Origin: Clostridium chrysemydis | Lineage (GTDB): Bacteria; Bacillota; Clostridia; Clostridiales; Clostridiaceae | Length of the DNA: 64,000 nt | Assembly: GCF_015234215.1 (NCBI RefSeq) | Contig: NZ_JADEKP010000007.1 | Span: 1 to 64,000, forward strand | Direction of reading: 5' to 3' | Shown here: piece by piece, positions 37,578 through 47,962 of the stretch | Layout of the letters: the number at the start of each line of letters is the position of its first letter | Position numbering within the stretch: the first letter of the stretch is position 1 | Translations under genes and position numbers: made by a program | The notes under the pieces: model-generated | Told to the model about the DNA's origin: nothing | Database searches by the model: none | What the model saw: only the letters and a program-made list of their open reading frames with translations

Positions 37578-38792
37578 ATGAAGAAAAATAGAAGTGAGGT
37601 AATGCTACTAGTACTTATTTATATATTATGCATGGCATTATTTACAAACTTAGCTATTTTAAAAGATCCTATAGATAAGAATGCCATATATATAGGATTG
37701 CTTATTTGTGTAGTTATTAGTGTAGCATATCTTATAATTAGAAAATTTGATCCTGATGGAGATCGATTTATACTACTATTTTCAAGTTTGCTTGTAACAA
37801 TAGGTATAGCGATGCTTTATAGATTAGATCCTTCAGTAGGTAAAAAACAATTAATTTGGTTTATAGCTGGTATTGCTATATTTATAGTAGTTGTGAGGCT
37901 TTTCCCAAGCTTTAAAAGCTTTTCTAAATTTAAAGTGCTTTATTTCATTGGAGTAATTGCATTTATGCCTATGGCTATGGTTATAGGGACCGAGCAATTA
38001 GGGGCAAAGAACTGGGTATTTATTGGAGGATTTGGATTCCAACCCTCTGAGTTCGGTAAGATTTGTCTTATTCTTTATTTAGCAGCAACGCTAAAGGATT
38101 ATTCTAAAGCAAGTGATCACGCATTTAAAACACTTATAAAACCAGCTTTTGCTGTAGGTTTTAGTTTAATATTCTTAGTTTTACAAAAAGACTTAGGATC
38201 AGCACTTATTTTCTTCGGTATTGCAGTTACTATGCTGTATATTGCAACTTCTAAGAAGAAGTACGTTTTTGCTTCTCTTGGACTGTTTGGAGCAGGTTCT
38301 GTAGTAGCGTACAAATTATTTGCCCACGTTAGAAGAAGGGTTTTAATTTGGAAGAATCCTTGGGAATACGCAAATGATCAAGGATATCAATTAGTGCAAG
38401 GTTTCTATGCGATTTCATCAGGTGGAATGTTTGGATCAGGTCTTGGACAAGGACATCCAACGCTTGTGCCAGTACCAACTACAGACTTCATATTTGCAGC
38501 AATATGTGAAGAACTTGGTATGGTATTTGGAATAGGTGTAATGATAATATACTTCCTATTATTCTATAGAGCTATAAGAACAGCGTTTGTAAGTGATGAT
38601 TCTTTTTCACAACTTGCAGGAGTTGGATTTAGTACTATGATAGTATGTCAAGTATTAGTTATAATCGGTGGAGTTTTTGCTGTAATACCTTTAACAGGTA
38701 TAGCATTACCACTAGTGAGTTATGGTGGTACTTCAATGGTAACAACTTTCTTAGCTCTTGGAATACTACAAAAAATATCAGAGGAGGGCTAA
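37578..38792 (+). CDS. FtsW/RodA/SpoVE family peptidoglycan glycosyltransferase
   Basis: 404 aa, about ten membrane helices, with SEDS signatures: QPSEFGKICLILYLA, the conserved region QGYQLVQGFYAISSGGMFGSGLGQGHP and GIALPLVSYGGTSMVTTFLALG near the end. SEDS proteins polymerise lipid II with a partner class B PBP, here the gene immediately downstream (1 nt gap). Whether it is the division, elongation or spore form cannot be told. Confidence 0.93.
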   Translation: MKKNRSEVMLLVLIYILCMALFTNLAILKDPIDKNAIYIGLLICVVISVAYLIIRKFDPDGDRFILLFSSLLVTIGIAMLYRLDPSVGKKQLIWFIAGIAIFIVVVRLFPSFKSFSKFKVLYFIGVIAFMPMAMVIGTEQLGAKNWVFIGGFGFQPSEFGKICLILYLAATLKDYSKASDHAFKTLIKPAFAVGFSLIFLVLQKDLGSALIFFGIAVTMLYIATSKKKYVFASLGLFGAGSVVAYKLFAHVRRRVLIWKNPWEYANDQGYQLVQGFYAISSGGMFGSGLGQGHPTLVPVPTTDFIFAAICEELGMVFGIGVMIIYFLLFYRAIRTAFVSDDSFSQLAGVGFSTMIVCQVLVIIGGVFAVIPLTGIALPLVSYGGTSMVTTFLALGILQKISEEG

Positions 38793-38793
38793 C

Positions 38794-40263
38794 ATGAACG
38801 ACATAAAAAAGAATGTAAGGAATGTAATGATAGTCTTCTTATTTTGTTTGATTGCATTGATTTCATATATTGCTTATTTCCAAGCTTTTAAAGCTCCAGA
38901 AATAGCAGAGAAACCAGGAAATCAAAGATTGTGGATAGAGAGAAACAAAGTTTTAAGAGGAACTATTTATGATAGAGATGGTAAGCCTTTAACAAAAACA
39001 TCAAAAGAATCTGCAACTACTCAAAAGAGAGAGTATATCTACGGAGACTTATATGCCCATCCGTTAGGGTATGCAAGCAACAGATTCGGAATTACAGGTC
39101 TAGAAGAAGCATACGATAAAGAATTAACTACTTACAACGAAGTGACAACAGGGCTTAAGACATTAATGAAAGATTTTAGTACTGAAGGATTTAAAAAAGC
39201 TTTTGATGATAGAGATAAAACTCAGAAAAAGATAGGTAATGGAGTAGTAACTACTCTAAACACTAACCTTCAGCAAGTAGCTTATGATGCACTAGGAGAT
39301 TCAAGAGGTGCAGTTGTAGCTATAAACCCTAAAAATGGTGAAGTTTTAGCTATGGTTTCTAAACCAAGTTTTAACCCTAACAAATTAGATTCAGAAATGG
39401 CAAAAGCTAATAAGGGAAGCGCTGAAAATAGCCCTCTTATAAACAGAGCTATTAACGGACTATATCCACCAGGGTCAGTATTTAAGATAGTAACTACTGC
39501 AAGTGCACTTGATAATATACCAGGTGTTCAAAACAAAACTTGGAACGATACAGGAGTTATTAAGTTTAAAGATGGAAAAAATCTTAATAACGATAGTAAC
39601 GAAGCAAATGGTAACATAAACTTAAATAGAGCTTTCGTAGCTTCAAGTAACTTTGTATATGGTAACTTAGCTATGGATTTAGGAAAAGATTTGAAAAATA
39701 CAGCTGAAAAGTTTGGCTTTAATCAAAAAGTTCCGTCAGATGGATTTAGTATTACACCTAGTAAATACCCTAAAGACGAACAGGTGCTTGGAGATTTAGC
39801 AAGAAGTGGTATAGGTCAAAGTAGTATTTTAGCTACTCCTATGCAAATGGCTTTAGTAGGTTGTGCTGTTGCAAATAACGGTGTTATTATGGAGCCTACT
39901 TTAGTAAGCAAAGTAGTTAATGCTAACAAAGAAACAGTTAAAACAATCAAACCAGAAGAATACAAAAAAGTTATGTCAGAGTCTGACGCAAAAATAATAA
40001 AAGGTTACATGAGAGACCTTGTACAATCAAGAGAAGATGGAAGTTGGTCATACTTTAATGGATTAGATGTTGCTGGTAAAACAGGAACAGCGGATCATAA
40101 CAATCCAGACGGTTCACCAGCAAAACCACACTCATGGTTTGTAGGAATGGCTCCAGCAAATGATCCACAAATAGTAGTAGCAGTTATTGCAGAAAATAGT
40201 GGATACGGTGCTATAAAAGCAGCATCAGTTGCTGGAAAAGTAATAAATGCAGCATTAAGATAG
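38794..40263 (+). CDS. Class B penicillin-binding protein (PBP2/PbpA-like transpeptidase)
   Basis: 490 aa with an N-terminal membrane helix (about 9-28) and a transpeptidase domain holding the three active-site motifs: S228-x-x-K231 (GSVFKIVTT), S284-S-N286 and K429-T-G431. It crosslinks peptidoglycan with the preceding SEDS protein. The N-terminal non-catalytic region is short, as in PbpA proteins of FHA-RodA-PbpA clusters. The ATG at 38794 follows GAGGAGGG inside the end of the upstream gene. Confidence 0.93.
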   Translation: MNDIKKNVRNVMIVFLFCLIALISYIAYFQAFKAPEIAEKPGNQRLWIERNKVLRGTIYDRDGKPLTKTSKESATTQKREYIYGDLYAHPLGYASNRFGITGLEEAYDKELTTYNEVTTGLKTLMKDFSTEGFKKAFDDRDKTQKKIGNGVVTTLNTNLQQVAYDALGDSRGAVVAINPKNGEVLAMVSKPSFNPNKLDSEMAKANKGSAENSPLINRAINGLYPPGSVFKIVTTASALDNIPGVQNKTWNDTGVIKFKDGKNLNNDSNEANGNINLNRAFVASSNFVYGNLAMDLGKDLKNTAEKFGFNQKVPSDGFSITPSKYPKDEQVLGDLARSGIGQSSILATPMQMALVGCAVANNGVIMEPTLVSKVVNANKETVKTIKPEEYKKVMSESDAKIIKGYMRDLVQSREDGSWSYFNGLDVAGKTGTADHNNPDGSPAKPHSWFVGMAPANDPQIVVAVIAENSGYGAIKAASVAGKVINAALR

Positions 40264-40292
40264 AATAATAAACGTAACAAATAGATAGATTT

Positions 40293-40338
40293 AAAAAGGC
40301 TGTCGCACTATATAAGAGGTGAGACAGTCTTTTATTTT
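40293..40338 (+). terminator. Terminator after the PBP gene
   Basis: AAAAGGCTGTC and GACAGTCTTTT pair with G-U contacts, followed by a T run. Confidence 0.75.
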
Positions 40339-40495
40339 TAATATAGTAAAAATAAATAATTGTTTTGTAATACAAACTTAATAAATAAATAGTAAAATAT
40401 TATTGTTAAATATAATGAAAATATTAATTTTATATATTAAATTATAGAAATAAATGGATTATAATTACAAAATTAAACTAATTTTCGTTAAAAAA

Positions 40496-40535
40496 TTTAC
40501 AAGTCCCATTAAATGCGATAATATAAAAAATGGGA
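40496..40535 (+). promoter_or_regulatory. uvrC promoter with inverted repeat
   Basis: TTTACA (40496-40501), 17 bp, TAATAT (40519-40524), about 55 bp before uvrC. An exact inverted repeat, TCCCATT (40504-40510) and AATGGGA (40529-40535), spans the -10 and could be an operator. The rest of the 40339-40579 gap is AT-rich with nothing else I can support. Confidence 0.45.
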
Positions 40536-40579
40536 TAAATGATTTAGGTAAGAGAAGCTTTTGAAAGGGAGGTTTGCTT

Positions 40580-42463
40580 ATGTTTGACTTTGAATATCAA
40601 CTAAAAATTTTACCAGATAAACCTGGAGTTTATCTTATGAAAAATTCCTTAGGCGAAATAATATATGTTGGTAAAGCGAAAGTTTTAAAAAATAGAGTTA
40701 GACAGTACTTTCAAAATTCAAAAAATCATACTGAAAAAGTAAGGGCCATGGTAAAAAATATTTCAGAGTTTGAATACATAGTTACAGATTCTGAGATGGA
40801 AGCACTTATACTTGAGTGTAACCTTATAAAAAAATATAGCCCTAAATACAATATTACCTTTAAGGATGATAAGTTTTATCCTTTTATAAAAATAACTATA
40901 AATGAAGATTTTCCTAGAGTTTTTGTTACAAGAAACTTTGCTAAGGATGGAAATAAATATTTTGGTCCCTACACTAACGGGGCTGCCGTTTATGAAACTA
41001 TAAATTTAATAAGAAAGGTTTTTCCACTTAGAACATGTAAGAGATCTATTACTGTAGGTGGTGAGAAAACTAGAGCTTGTTTAAATTATCATATAAAAAA
41101 ATGCACTGCACCTTGTGAAGGTTTTACAACAAAAGAAGAGTACGGTGCAATGATAAATGAAATTATAGATATATTAAATGGAAAAGATAAGCATATATTA
41201 GGTGAGCTTAAAAAACAAATGGAAGAAGCGTCAATGAACCTTCAATTTGAAAAAGCTGCATCTTTTAGAGATAAAATTTTAGCAATAGAGGCATTAGTTC
41301 AAAAGCAAAAGATGTTTAAAATCACGGATACAGATGAAGATTTTATAAACCTTTATAAAGATGAAAAAGATACTTGCATTCAAGTTTTCTTCGAAAGAGA
41401 TGGAAAGATTGTTGGAAGAGAGCATTTTATGCTTCAAAACACTTTAGAATATTCAGAAGAAGAGATAGTCAGCCAATTTATAGTTAATTTCTATAGTGGT
41501 GCATCTAAGATTCCTAAAAATATCTATTGTAATGGAGTAGAAGATAAAGAAGCGTTAGAAGAATTTTTATCTATAAAAAGAGAGGCTAAATCTTTTATAA
41601 AGATTCCTCAAAAGGGAAATAAGCAAAAAATGCTTAATATGGTTCGTGAAAACGCTAAGATAACCTTAGAACAATTTAAAGATAAAATCTTAAAAGAAAA
41701 AGAAATAAACAGGGTTAGCTTAACAGAACTTGCAGAAGTTTTAGGATTAGACGATTTACCTTATAGAATAGAAGCATATGATATATCAAACATACAAGGG
41801 GTAGACTCGGTAGGGAGTATGATTGTATTTGAAGATGGTAAGGCTAAAAATAGTGATTATAGAAGGTTTAAAATTAAGACTGTAAAAGGTGCTAATGATT
41901 ACGACAGTATGAGAGAGATACTTGAAAGAAGATTTAAGCACGGTCTTAAAGAAATTAAAGAGATACAGGAGCGAAACCTTAAGTTTTCTAATGGGAAGTT
42001 TTCAAGCTTTCCAGATTTAATAATGATGGATGGTGGAAAAGGTCAAATAAATATCGCATTAGAAGTATTAAAGGATTTAGATATAGAAATTCCTGTGTGT
42101 GGATTAGTAAAAGATGATAAGCACCAAACTAGGGGGATTATTTATAATAACGAAGAAATTATTATAAATAGAAGTTCTAATCTAATGCAAATGATTAGAA
42201 GAATACAAGATGAGGTGCATAGATTTGCAATAACATATCATAGATCTCTTAGAGATAAAAGAACATTACATTCTATATTAGATGATATTCCTTTTGTTGG
42301 AGCTAAGAGGCGAAAAGAGCTTTTAATGAAGTTTAAAAGTGTTGATAATATAAAGAAAGCTACTCTAGAAGAGCTATTAGACACTCCGAGTATAGATAAA
42401 AAATCAGCGGAGAGTATAATTAATTACTTTGGTGACAATAATGAAGATACGGGTGAAGAGTAA
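40580..42463 (+). CDS. uvrC: Excinuclease ABC subunit C
   Basis: 627 aa with the GIY-YIG nuclease at the N-terminus (PGVYLMKNSLGEIIYVGKA), a central UVR motif (MNLQFEKAASFRDKI) that contacts UvrB, the RNase H-like C-terminal nuclease (YDISNIQGVDSVGSMIVFEDG) and terminal helix-hairpin-helix repeats. It makes both incisions in excision repair. The ATG at 40580 follows AAAGGGAGG; the TTG at 40574 is too close to it. murB follows, the usual clostridial order. Confidence 0.97.
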   Translation: MFDFEYQLKILPDKPGVYLMKNSLGEIIYVGKAKVLKNRVRQYFQNSKNHTEKVRAMVKNISEFEYIVTDSEMEALILECNLIKKYSPKYNITFKDDKFYPFIKITINEDFPRVFVTRNFAKDGNKYFGPYTNGAAVYETINLIRKVFPLRTCKRSITVGGEKTRACLNYHIKKCTAPCEGFTTKEEYGAMINEIIDILNGKDKHILGELKKQMEEASMNLQFEKAASFRDKILAIEALVQKQKMFKITDTDEDFINLYKDEKDTCIQVFFERDGKIVGREHFMLQNTLEYSEEEIVSQFIVNFYSGASKIPKNIYCNGVEDKEALEEFLSIKREAKSFIKIPQKGNKQKMLNMVRENAKITLEQFKDKILKEKEINRVSLTELAEVLGLDDLPYRIEAYDISNIQGVDSVGSMIVFEDGKAKNSDYRRFKIKTVKGANDYDSMREILERRFKHGLKEIKEIQERNLKFSNGKFSSFPDLIMMDGGKGQINIALEVLKDLDIEIPVCGLVKDDKHQTRGIIYNNEEIIINRSSNLMQMIRRIQDEVHRFAITYHRSLRDKRTLHSILDDIPFVGAKRRKELLMKFKSVDNIKKATLEELLDTPSIDKKSAESIINYFGDNNEDTGEE

Positions 42464-42539
42464 TTTTAACTATTTTGTACTTGTTTTAATAATATATATA
42501 GAATATACTATTTAGTGAAAATTTTTGAAGGAGTTTGTT

Positions 42540-43448
42540 ATGAATTACAAAGAGTTATTTAAGGACATATATTTAGAAAATCAAATAGAGCTTAATTCAA
42601 ATATGAGTGAACATATATATTTTAAGGTTGGAGGCCCTGTAGACGTGCTAGTTGTTCCTAATGATTTCGAACAAGTAGTAAAAACTATAGAAGTTTGTAA
42701 GGAAAATAAGATTCCTTATTACGTTATAGGTAATGGATCAAATCTTTTAGTTAAAGATGGTGGAATGAAAGGTGTTGTTATAAAACTAACAGAACTAAAT
42801 AAAATTTCATCAGAAGGTGAAGATATTACAGCTGATTGTGGTGTTTTACTTAAAGATGTGTCTAAACTTGCAGTTCAAAATGAACTTACAGGCTTCGAAT
42901 TTGCTTGCGGAATACCAGGTTCTGTAGGTGGTGCTGTATTTATGAATGCAGGGGCATATAACGGAGAAATCTCAGAAGTTATAAAATGCGCAAAAGTTTT
43001 AACTAGAGATGGAGAAATTAAAGATTTAAATAAAGAAGAATTAGAACTTGGATATAGATCTTCAAAAGTTATGAAAGAAGGCGGAATCATTTTAAGAGCT
43101 ACTTTCACGCTTAAAAAAGGAGAGAAAGAGACAATACAAAATAGAGTTGATGATTTAACTGAAAAAAGGGAATCAAAGCAACCTTTAGAATATCCTTCAG
43201 CAGGTAGTACTTTTAAAAGACCTGAAGGATACTTTGCAGGAAAACTTATTCAAGATGCAGGTTTAAAAGGTTACTCTATAGGTGGGGCTTGCGTTTCTAA
43301 CAAACATTCAGGCTTTGTTATAAATAAAGGTGGAGCTTCAGCTAAGGATATCTTAGATGTTATTCATCACGTTCAAGATGAAGTTATGAAACAATTTGGA
43401 GTTAAATTAGATACAGAAGTTAGAATAATAGGTGAAGAAGAAAAGTAA
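42540..43448 (+). CDS. murB: UDP-N-acetylenolpyruvoylglucosamine reductase
   Basis: 302 aa of type II MurB: FAD-binding motifs [11 protein letters not shown] and [27 protein letters not shown], and the catalytic Ser region [27 protein letters not shown] with a C-terminal acidic residue in [10 protein letters not shown]. It makes UDP-MurNAc for the cell wall. The ATG at 42540 follows AAGGAG (42528-42533). Confidence 0.97.
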   Translation: MNYKELFKDIYLENQIELNSNMSEHIYFKVGGPVDVLVVPNDFEQVVKTIEVCKENKIPYYVIGNGSNLLVKDGGMKGVVIKLTELNKISSEGEDITADCGVLLKDVSKLAVQNELTGFEFACGIPGSVGGAVFMNAGAYNGEISEVIKCAKVLTRDGEIKDLNKEELELGYRSSKVMKEGGIILRATFTLKKGEKETIQNRVDDLTEKRESKQPLEYPSAGSTFKRPEGYFAGKLIQDAGLKGYSIGGACVSNKHSGFVINKGGASAKDILDVIHHVQDEVMKQFGVKLDTEVRIIGEEEK

Positions 43449-43455
43449 AACTAAC

Positions 43456-43495
43456 TTCTAAAAGGTGTAAGATTTATAAGTCTTACACCTTTTTT
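43456..43495 (+). terminator. Terminator after murB
   Basis: AAAGGTGTAAGA and TCTTACACCTTT form a strong stem followed by TTTTT. Confidence 0.88.
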
Positions 43496-43737
43496 AATTA
43501 GAAAGTAAAATATTTTAAAAAACAATTTACAATTTATTCCAAAAGATATATAATAGATTTAGAAGCTAATATTTATCTTAAGTTAAGTTTTTTCCTCTAA
43601 GTTAAGATATAATATATGAAATTTTAATCGTAGTAGTTAAATTTAGTTTTGATTAAGCAATAGGACATGCAAGTGTTATAGAAATATTTGTTGTAATTAG
43701 TGTACTTATAAATTTAACGGTTAGATAAATATTAGTT

Positions 43738-43775
43738 AAATAGCTAGGCTTTATTAAGTCTAGCTATTTTTAAAT
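43738..43775 (+). terminator. Terminator-like hairpin without an upstream ORF
   Basis: AAATAGCTAGGCTT and AAGTCTAGCTATTT pair (one G-U) with a T run after. The 240 bases between the murB terminator and this hairpin have no ORF, but do have a TATAAT at about 43608, so a short untranslated transcript is possible. Confidence 0.55.
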
Positions 43776-43825
43776 TTTTCTTATATGCTATAATATATGT
43801 AAATAAAGGGGAGTGGAGGTAGTTT

Positions 43826-44146
43826 ATGATATTTTTAGTTTCAATTGGGGGATTCATTTTATTTACTGTATTAGCTTTTTTAGTAGGGGTATTAAAGAAA
43901 ATTAATATAGCACCATCAATTACAGAGGTACAGATTAAAAAAGTTAGAAAAAAAGATATATTCACAAGAGATGTGTCAGTGCATCTGTTCTTTTTAGGAG
44001 TAGCTTGCCTTATGCCATATCTTTTAGGTTTACTATTAGGTAAGGTGGGAACTTATGTAGGGCTTGCAATTTTAATATTAGGAGCACTTTTGTGGTCATC
44101 TTTTACTGGAAGTATAGATAGAAAAATTAAAATAGGCAAATACTAA
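43826..44146 (+). CDS. Small membrane protein (unknown)
   Basis: 106 aa with three likely membrane helices (about 3-25, 50-70, 75-95) separated by a basic cytoplasmic loop (EVQIKKVRKKDIFTRD), ending SIDRKIKIGKY. I do not recognise a family. GGGGAGTGGAGG ribosome region precedes the ATG. It precedes hisC by 28 bp, so the two may share a transcript. Confidence 0.65.
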   Translation: MIFLVSIGGFILFTVLAFLVGVLKKINIAPSITEVQIKKVRKKDIFTRDVSVHLFFLGVACLMPYLLGLLLGKVGTYVGLAILILGALLWSSFTGSIDRKIKIGKY

Positions 44147-44174
44147 TTTTAGTTAAATAAAGAGGGGCGATTAA

Positions 44175-45275
44175 ATGAAAAAAATTATAAGAAACGAAGT
44201 TTCTAGGTTATCACCTTATATAGCAGGGAAACCTATAGAAGAAGTGAAGAGGGAGCTTGGATTAAATAAAGTAGTTAAACTTGCATCTAACGAAAATCCT
44301 TATGGACCTTCGAAAAAAGCAATAGAAGCTCTTATAAACACAGTTTCAGATACTAATATTTATCCTGATTCTATATCATATAGTTTCAAAACTGAACTTT
44401 CTAAAATGTTAAATATAAAAAACGAGAACATATTTTGTGGGGCAGGATCTGATTCTCTTATAAAAGATATATGTCTAACATTTATAAAAGAAGGCGAAGA
44501 ATCTATAATGGGTGAGATAACTTTCCCAAGATATAAAAGTAACGTTATATTATCAGGAGGGGAAGCTATAGAAATCCCTATGAAAAATAATGCGTTAGAT
44601 ATAGAGAAAATGGTAGAAGCTATCACTTCAAAAACAAAGATAATTTGGTTTTGCAATCCTAACAATCCAACAGGAACATTATTTACAAAAACTGAATTTA
44701 TGAAGGTTTTAGATAAAATTCCTGAGGATGTTATTATAGTTATGGATGAAGCTTATATGGAATTTAAAGATACTTTAGATGTTGTAGACTCTTTAGAACT
44801 TATGAAAACTAGAAAAAACGTTATAGTTCTTAGGACTTTTTCAAAGGCCTACGGCTTAGCATCTTTAAGGTTTGGATACGGAATAGCAAGTGAAGAGATA
44901 GTAGGATATTTAAATAGAGTAATAAATCCTTTTGATTCAAATCTTTTCGCTCAAAATGCAGCACTTGAAGCTTTAAAAGATTCAGATTATTTAAATAAAG
45001 TAGTAAGTTTAAATAAAGTAGAGAGAGAATACTTTATGAGAGAATTTAAGAAGATGGGTTTAAAATACCTTCCATCGCACACCAATTTTATAATGGTAAA
45101 TGTAAATGGAGACGATAAACCTATCTACGAATATCTTTTAAAGAATGGATTTATAGTTAGACCTGGTTTCCTTTTAGGAATGAAAGGCTGGCTTAGAATT
45201 AGCTTTGGTAAAGAAGATGATAATAAAGAGTTAATTGATCTATTAGAAGAAGCTATAAATAAAAGAGATAATTAA
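44175..45275 (+). CDS. hisC: Histidinol-phosphate aminotransferase family protein
   Basis: 366 aa fold type I PLP enzyme: ASNENPYGPSKKA at the N-terminus, CNPNNPTGT, VIVMDEAYMEF and the PLP lysine in RTFSKAYGLASLRFGYG. It resembles HisC. No other his genes are nearby, so an aromatic or other amino acid aminotransferase role is possible. AGGGGCG-type ribosome site before the ATG. Confidence 0.85.
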   Translation: MKKIIRNEVSRLSPYIAGKPIEEVKRELGLNKVVKLASNENPYGPSKKAIEALINTVSDTNIYPDSISYSFKTELSKMLNIKNENIFCGAGSDSLIKDICLTFIKEGEESIMGEITFPRYKSNVILSGGEAIEIPMKNNALDIEKMVEAITSKTKIIWFCNPNNPTGTLFTKTEFMKVLDKIPEDVIIVMDEAYMEFKDTLDVVDSLELMKTRKNVIVLRTFSKAYGLASLRFGYGIASEEIVGYLNRVINPFDSNLFAQNAALEALKDSDYLNKVVSLNKVEREYFMREFKKMGLKYLPSHTNFIMVNVNGDDKPIYEYLLKNGFIVRPGFLLGMKGWLRISFGKEDDNKELIDLLEEAINKRDN

Positions 45276-45280
45276 GTTTA

Positions 45281-45312
45281 AGGGTGCCTATTATTTAGGT
45301 ACCCTGTACTTT
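45281..45312 (+). terminator. Terminator after hisC
   Basis: GGGTGCCTA and TAGGTACCC form a hairpin with one mismatch, then CTGTACTTTTT. Confidence 0.65.
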
Positions 45313-45414
45313 TTAAAGTGAAATTAACTTTTTTTAATTTAAAATTAACCAACCTAGTTTAATTTGTATATTATGATATAATTATATAAATGTTTATAAG
45401 GAGGTAAGGCTATT

Positions 45415-46293
45415 ATGAGATTTGTTATAGTAACAGGATTATCAGGAGCGGGTAAAACAGAAGCAACAAGAAGTTTAGAGGATTTAGGATATTTTTGTGT
45501 TGATAACCTACCACCAAAATTAATACCAAAGTTTGCAGAAGCTTGTAATAATGGCAGCGTAGAGAAAGTAGCGATAGTAACAGATATCAGAGGGGGAGTA
45601 TTCTTTGATGATTTATTCGAAAGCTTACTTTATCTAAAAAATAATGACTTTAAATACGAAATACTATTCTTAGAATCTTCAGACGAAGTTTTAGTTAAGA
45701 GATTTAAAGAGGCTAGAAGAAGTCATCCTCTAGCACCTAATTCAAGAGTCTTAACTGGAATCAGCGAAGAAAGAAATAAGTTAAGAGAAGTTAAAGATAG
45801 AGCCGATCAAATAATCGACACTTCAAAATATAAGATTAGAGATTTAAGAGAAAAGATAAATGAATTTTATGGAAGCGCTGAAGAACCAGACAAAGAACTT
45901 TCTATTACAGTTTTAAGTTTCGGATTTAAATATGGTATTCCAGTAGATTCGGATTTAGTTTTCGATGTTAGATTCATCCCAAACCCATTCTACATTCCAG
46001 AACTTAAAGCATTTTCAGGAAGCGATGAACCAGTTAGAAAATATGTTTTAGAGCAAAAAGAAACAGAAGGTTTCTTAGAGAAACTTATGGATATGCTAAG
46101 ATTCTTAATTCCAAATTATACTCAAGAGGGTAAAAGACAACTTATTGTATCAATAGGATGTACAGGTGGAAGACATAGATCAGTTGCAATAGCAAACGAA
46201 CTATATGATTTATTATCAAAAGAAGGGTATAAGACAGGAATAGAACATAGAGATATTTCTGAGGATGTAAACAGAGGGGCTAAGAAACTATGA
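45415..46293 (+). CDS. rapZ: RapZ (YvcJ) nucleotide-binding adaptor
   Basis: 292 aa: N-terminal Walker [11 protein letters not shown], conserved FCVDNLPP, Walker B-like VTDIRGG, and the C-terminal signature [16 protein letters not shown]. In enteric bacteria RapZ is an RNase E adaptor; in Bacillus YvcJ affects competence. It overlaps yvcK (ATGA) as first gene of the conserved rapZ-yvcK-whiA cluster. AAGGAGG ribosome site. Confidence 0.95.
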   Translation: MRFVIVTGLSGAGKTEATRSLEDLGYFCVDNLPPKLIPKFAEACNNGSVEKVAIVTDIRGGVFFDDLFESLLYLKNNDFKYEILFLESSDEVLVKRFKEARRSHPLAPNSRVLTGISEERNKLREVKDRADQIIDTSKYKIRDLREKINEFYGSAEEPDKELSITVLSFGFKYGIPVDSDLVFDVRFIPNPFYIPELKAFSGSDEPVRKYVLEQKETEGFLEKLMDMLRFLIPNYTQEGKRQLIVSIGCTGGRHRSVAIANELYDLLSKEGYKTGIEHRDISEDVNRGAKKL

Positions 46294-47657
46294 GGCTGTC
46301 TGACTGGCTAAAGCCAGGGATAAGAGTTAAGAGATGGTTTTTTGCTGGGCTTTTTGGAGTGCTTTTAATTGCACTTGGATTTACAGAGTTAGTTAATCAT
46401 AGATTATATGATGCATACTACAAAGTATTTTATATGTGCTTAAATATAACAGGTGTATTCGTTATTTATATATCTGTTAGTGAAGGTGTAAAATCTATTA
46501 TAGCTTTAATGAATAGAGGATATATAAAAATGTCTCTAGATAGTAGAAAAATAGAAAGTCTTATAAGTGAAAAGAGACTTTTAGTTAAAGGTCCTAAAAT
46601 CGTAGTTATAGGTGGAGGGACTGGTCTTTCTACTATGCTTAGAGGACTTAAATACTATACTTCAAACATAACAGCTGTAGTTACTGTTGGAGATGATGGG
46701 GGAGGTTCTGGTGACTTAAGGGAAGACTTAGGGATGCTTCCTCCAGGAGACATAAGAAACTGTCTTTTAGCTCTAGCAGATACTGAGCCTTTAATGGAAG
46801 ATTTACTTCAGTACAGATTTCCAGACGGAAGACTTAAAAACCAAAGCTTTGGAAACCTTTTTTTAGCAGCTATGGATGGTGTATCTGAAAACTTTGAAGA
46901 TGCAGTTCAAAAGATGAGTTCAGTTTTAGCTGTAACAGGAAAAGTATTGCCTGTTACTTTAGATGATATGCAACTTATTGCTGAACTTGAAAATGGGAAC
47001 ATAATAGAAGGTGAATCCCAAATTCCAGAAGAGGCATTTAAGCAAAAATCACCTATAAAGAAATTATCTATTAACCCTAGCGATGCTAAACCTTTAGAAG
47101 AGGCACTTCACGCAATTAAAGAAGCTGATGCTATAGTTATGGGGCCTGGAAGCCTTTATACTAGCGTACTGCCAAACCTTCTAATAAAAGGAATAGCAAA
47201 CGAAGTTAAAAAATCTGATGCCTTTAAGATTTACATTTCAAATGTAATGACTCAAGCTGGAGAAACTGATAACTTTAACGTTTCAGATCACGTAAAAATA
47301 CTAAGAAAATATTTTGGTCGTGATATAGTTGAATGCGTAATTGCAAACACTGGCGTTATAAGTGAAGATATGAAAGCTAAGTATAAAGAAAAGAATTCAG
47401 ATGTAGTAAAAATAGATAGAGAAAACCTTAAAGATATAGAAGTAGTAGAAAGAAACATAGCTAGAACTAAAGACGGAACTGTTAAACATGATTCAGACTA
47501 TTTAGCTCAAGTTCTTGTTGAAACTATTATGGAGAAAAAATTACTTTATGATAGAAAGAAAATCATTGAGTATATGTATTTATCACAGCGTATAAAAGAG
47601 CGTGATAAGAGTGAGAAAAAAACTAAAAGAGCCGCAATGAGTAAGGGTGAGAGCTAA
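46290..47657 (+). CDS. YvcK/CofD-like gluconeogenesis factor with N-terminal membrane part
   Basis: 455 aa. Residues about 15-75 contain two membrane helices; the CofD-like domain starts at about 105 with [16 protein letters not shown], then [27 protein letters not shown] and [14 protein letters not shown]. YvcK proteins bind UDP-GlcNAc and matter for growth on gluconeogenic sources. The N-terminal membrane extension is absent from Bacillus YvcK (about 317 aa). The stop codon lies at the left tip of a long palindrome. Confidence 0.92.
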   Translation: MRLSDWLKPGIRVKRWFFAGLFGVLLIALGFTELVNHRLYDAYYKVFYMCLNITGVFVIYISVSEGVKSIIALMNRGYIKMSLDSRKIESLISEKRLLVKGPKIVVIGGGTGLSTMLRGLKYYTSNITAVVTVGDDGGGSGDLREDLGMLPPGDIRNCLLALADTEPLMEDLLQYRFPDGRLKNQSFGNLFLAAMDGVSENFEDAVQKMSSVLAVTGKVLPVTLDDMQLIAELENGNIIEGESQIPEEAFKQKSPIKKLSINPSDAKPLEEALHAIKEADAIVMGPGSLYTSVLPNLLIKGIANEVKKSDAFKIYISNVMTQAGETDNFNVSDHVKILRKYFGRDIVECVIANTGVISEDMKAKYKEKNSDVVKIDRENLKDIEVVERNIARTKDGTVKHDSDYLAQVLVETIMEKKLLYDRKKIIEYMYLSQRIKERDKSEKKTKRAAMSKGES

Positions 47658-47923
47658 TTCTAAATTGGTGAGATTTGGTTTTCTTTGAAAATGAGTAGTT
47701 TATAATATACTCCGTGAATTATTATATTTCACTAAGGATTTGTAATAGTTACTTCGTTTATTTTTCTAAAACTTAAAATTTGCTAAGGCAAAAGGTTTAA
47801 GTTTATTAACGAAAAAACACTACGTAACTAAACAAATTCTAAAGTTTATATACGATATTCACTCCATATTATTATTAAACTACTCATTTTATTTTTGTAT
47901 GTGGTTCTCACCAATTTAGAATT
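47656..47923. repeat. 268-bp long palindromic element between yvcK and whiA
   Basis: The terminal inverted repeats are an exact 18 bp: AATTCTAAATTGGTGAGA at 47656-47673 and its complement at 47906-47923. Further in, AAAATGAGTAGTTTA (47688-47702) is exactly complementary to 47876-47890. The centre holds a further hairpin, TTTGC-TAAG-GCAAA (47780-47793), with flanking partly paired arms (TAGTTAC with GTAACTA, AAACTTAAA with TTTAAGTTT). No ORF. It could be a miniature inverted-repeat element or a large structured RNA; it overlaps the yvcK stop codon. Confidence 0.7.
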
Positions 47924-47962
47924 GATTAGCTTATTAAAGATAAAAATATAGAAGTGAATTTC

